DNA from: Solenopsis invicta
Lineage: Eukaryota; Arthropoda; Insecta; Hymenoptera; Formicidae
DNA length: 64,000 bases
NCBI RefSeq assembly: GCF_016802725.1
Contig: NC_052666.1
Span: 6,241,001 to 6,305,000, forward strand
Direction of reading: 5' to 3'
Position 1 is the stretch's first letter; each line of letters begins with the position of its first letter. Positions 63,078 through 64,000 of this stretch are shown here, piece by piece. The notes beneath the pieces were generated by a model. The model made no database searches. It was not told the origin of the DNA and saw only the letters and a list, made by a program, of their open reading frames with translations. Position numbers and translations under genes: made by a program.

Positions 63078-64000
63078 CGAGGTGTGTTCAAAAAGTATCG
63101 CGAATTTTGTGTTTTTTCAAAAATTATTTATTTATTCATGAATATCTATTTTGTCCCCTTCAAAGTAATCCCCATGAGATATTATACACTTGTGCCAACG
63201 GTTTTTCCAATCTTCGAAGCACTTCAAAAAATCATTTTTTTTTATCTTGTTCAGCTCCTCCTTCGATGCCGTCTTTATCTCGTCAAGCGTAGCGTAACGT
63301 CGTCCTTTCATGGGCCTCTTCAGTTTAGGGAACAAGAAAAAGTCACAGGGGGCCAGATCTGGGGAATACGGTGGCTGCGGCATCATTAGTGTGTTGTTTT
63401 TGGCCAAAAAGTCGCGCACAAGCAACGATGTGTGAGCAGGGGCGTTTGGTACGAATTTCGCGGCGACCCGTCTCATGTCCAAATCATTGATAAAAATCGA
63501 ATGGCACGAGCCAATCGATATGTTTAGGTCCTCAGCAACTTCTCTAACGGTGATTCGACGATTGGCCAATACCATTTTCTCCACTTCATTAATTTTTTCG
63601 TCTGTTATTGAAGTGCTCGGGCGTCCGGCACGCTCTTCGTCGTTCACATCTTCTCGGCCTTCTGAGAACATTTTGTACCACCGATAAACGTTGCTTCGGT
63701 CCAAGGTAGCTTCTCCGTATGCCACAGTCAACATTCGGAATGCATCCGCGCACTTAATTTCGTTTTTCACACAAAATTTGATACAGGTTCTTTGATCCAT
63801 TTTTTTGAATAGGTAAAAATCGAAGACGATCCAAAACACGTGCAAGCAAAGCAGCTGTCAACAATTAAGTGAACATTCAAAATGGCCGAGCTTGTCGGCA
63901 TAAGTGAGAGACATGAGTACCAACATAACGCCACAAAAAGATCGAAATTCGAATATACGTAACCCGCGAAAATTCAAAATTCGCGATACTTTTTGAACAC
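63078..64000 (-). mobile_element. Mariner, internally deleted copy, runs off the window
   Basis: Nearly identical to the element at 23101 (same left TIR after TA) but lacks the bases equivalent to 23470-23862, exactly 393 bp. The right TIR reaches the window edge (GATACTTTTTGAACAC). Confidence 0.95.
63132..63800 (-). CDS. Deleted mariner transposase, DNA-binding part only
   Basis: The in-frame loss of 131 codons joins AAKFVP directly to NAPAHTS. The helix-turn-helix DNA-binding third is intact and the C-terminal YSPDLAPCDFFLFP remains, but the first catalytic Asp (GDESW) and the second (HHD) are gone. From the Met of MDQRTC it is about 222 residues. It cannot catalyse transposition, but it could still bind the TIRs shared with the intact element. 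Only a few other substitutions are seen, such as Ile for Thr in TSITDEKINE. Two or three T bases shared at the junction suggest microhomology-mediated gap repair. Confidence 0.85.
   Translation of the reverse strand: MDQRTCIKFCVKNEIKCADAFRMLTVAYGEATLDRSNVYRWYKMFSEGREDVNDEERAGRPSTSITDEKINEVEKMVLANRRITVREVAEDLNISIGSCHSIFINDLDMRRVAAKFVPNAPAHTSLLVRDFLAKNNTLMMPQPPYSPDLAPCDFFLFPKLKRPMKGRRYATLDEIKTASKEELNKIKKNDFLKCFEDWKNRWHKCIISHGDYFEGDKIDIHE

Overview
The window looks like accessory, transposon-packed DNA from an insect nuclear genome. An ant or other hymenopteran is my best guess, because this mix of DD34D mariners, R1-clade non-LTR elements, CsRn1-type and long-LTR Ty3/gypsy elements, BEL/Pao, DIRS-like and PIF/Harbinger elements is familiar from those genomes; that guess is inference. 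Very AT-rich host DNA alternates with GC-rich retroelement blocks. Introns have GT-AG borders. I found no bacterial operon, CRISPR array, complete rRNA or functional tRNA.

Layout. 1-2.5 kb: AT-rich DNA with a 5S-rRNA-like scrap and a broken two-exon THAP-domain gene (minus). 2.5-4.4 kb: ruined R1-like reverse transcriptase with a repeated 3' tail. 5.3-8.8 kb: a two-exon Myb/SANT-like gene followed by a ruined hAT transposase. 9.1-15.7 kb: a DIRS-like retroelement split by three DNA transposons (446-bp TA-site MITE, 2.9-kb mariner-type element carrying a further LTR-like insert, 142-bp MITE with a perfect 9-bp target duplication). 16.1-17.3 kb: solo gypsy LTR. 17.3-18.6 kb: TTAA-flanked DNA transposon. 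18.8-23.0 kb: two unrecognised divergent genes with a long imperfect palindrome and a tandem array of micro-exons between them. 23.1-24.4 kb: mariner with an intact transposase. 25.5-28.0 kb: broken PIF/Harbinger transposase with a short solo LTR in it. 28.5-34.4 kb: CsRn1-like Ty3 element (TSD ACTT) with another solo LTR in its gag.

34.4-51.2 kb is a layered nest. An old gypsy fragment (end of its third ORF plus LTR) was split by a PIF/Harbinger-like element (TSD TTA). That element was split by a 7.6-kb gypsy with almost identical 1,164-bp LTRs (TSD AATT) and by a 6.5-kb R1-clade retrotransposon on the minus strand (14-bp TSD at the Harbinger terminus). 52.0-52.4 kb holds an exact 75-bp minisatellite. 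53.2-57.5 kb is a 3'-truncated BEL/Pao element. 57.5-58.6 kb is a broken ubiquitin-specific-protease-like ORF. 59.2 kb carries the second copy of the 142-bp MITE. 60.4-61.4 kb is a non-LTR ORF1 with a RING/PHD-like finger. 61.4-62.5 kb is a second mariner family. 63.1 kb to the edge is an internally deleted copy of the intact mariner.

No set of genes here forms a pathway; what links them is successive transposition. The stretches I cannot assign to known elements, and so most likely to be new, are 18.8-23.0 kb (palindrome, micro-exons, two orphan proteins), the protease-like ORF at 57.5 kb, and the conserved non-env third ORF of the gypsy family. Coordinates were read by eye, and similarity statements come from family knowledge, not from database searches.
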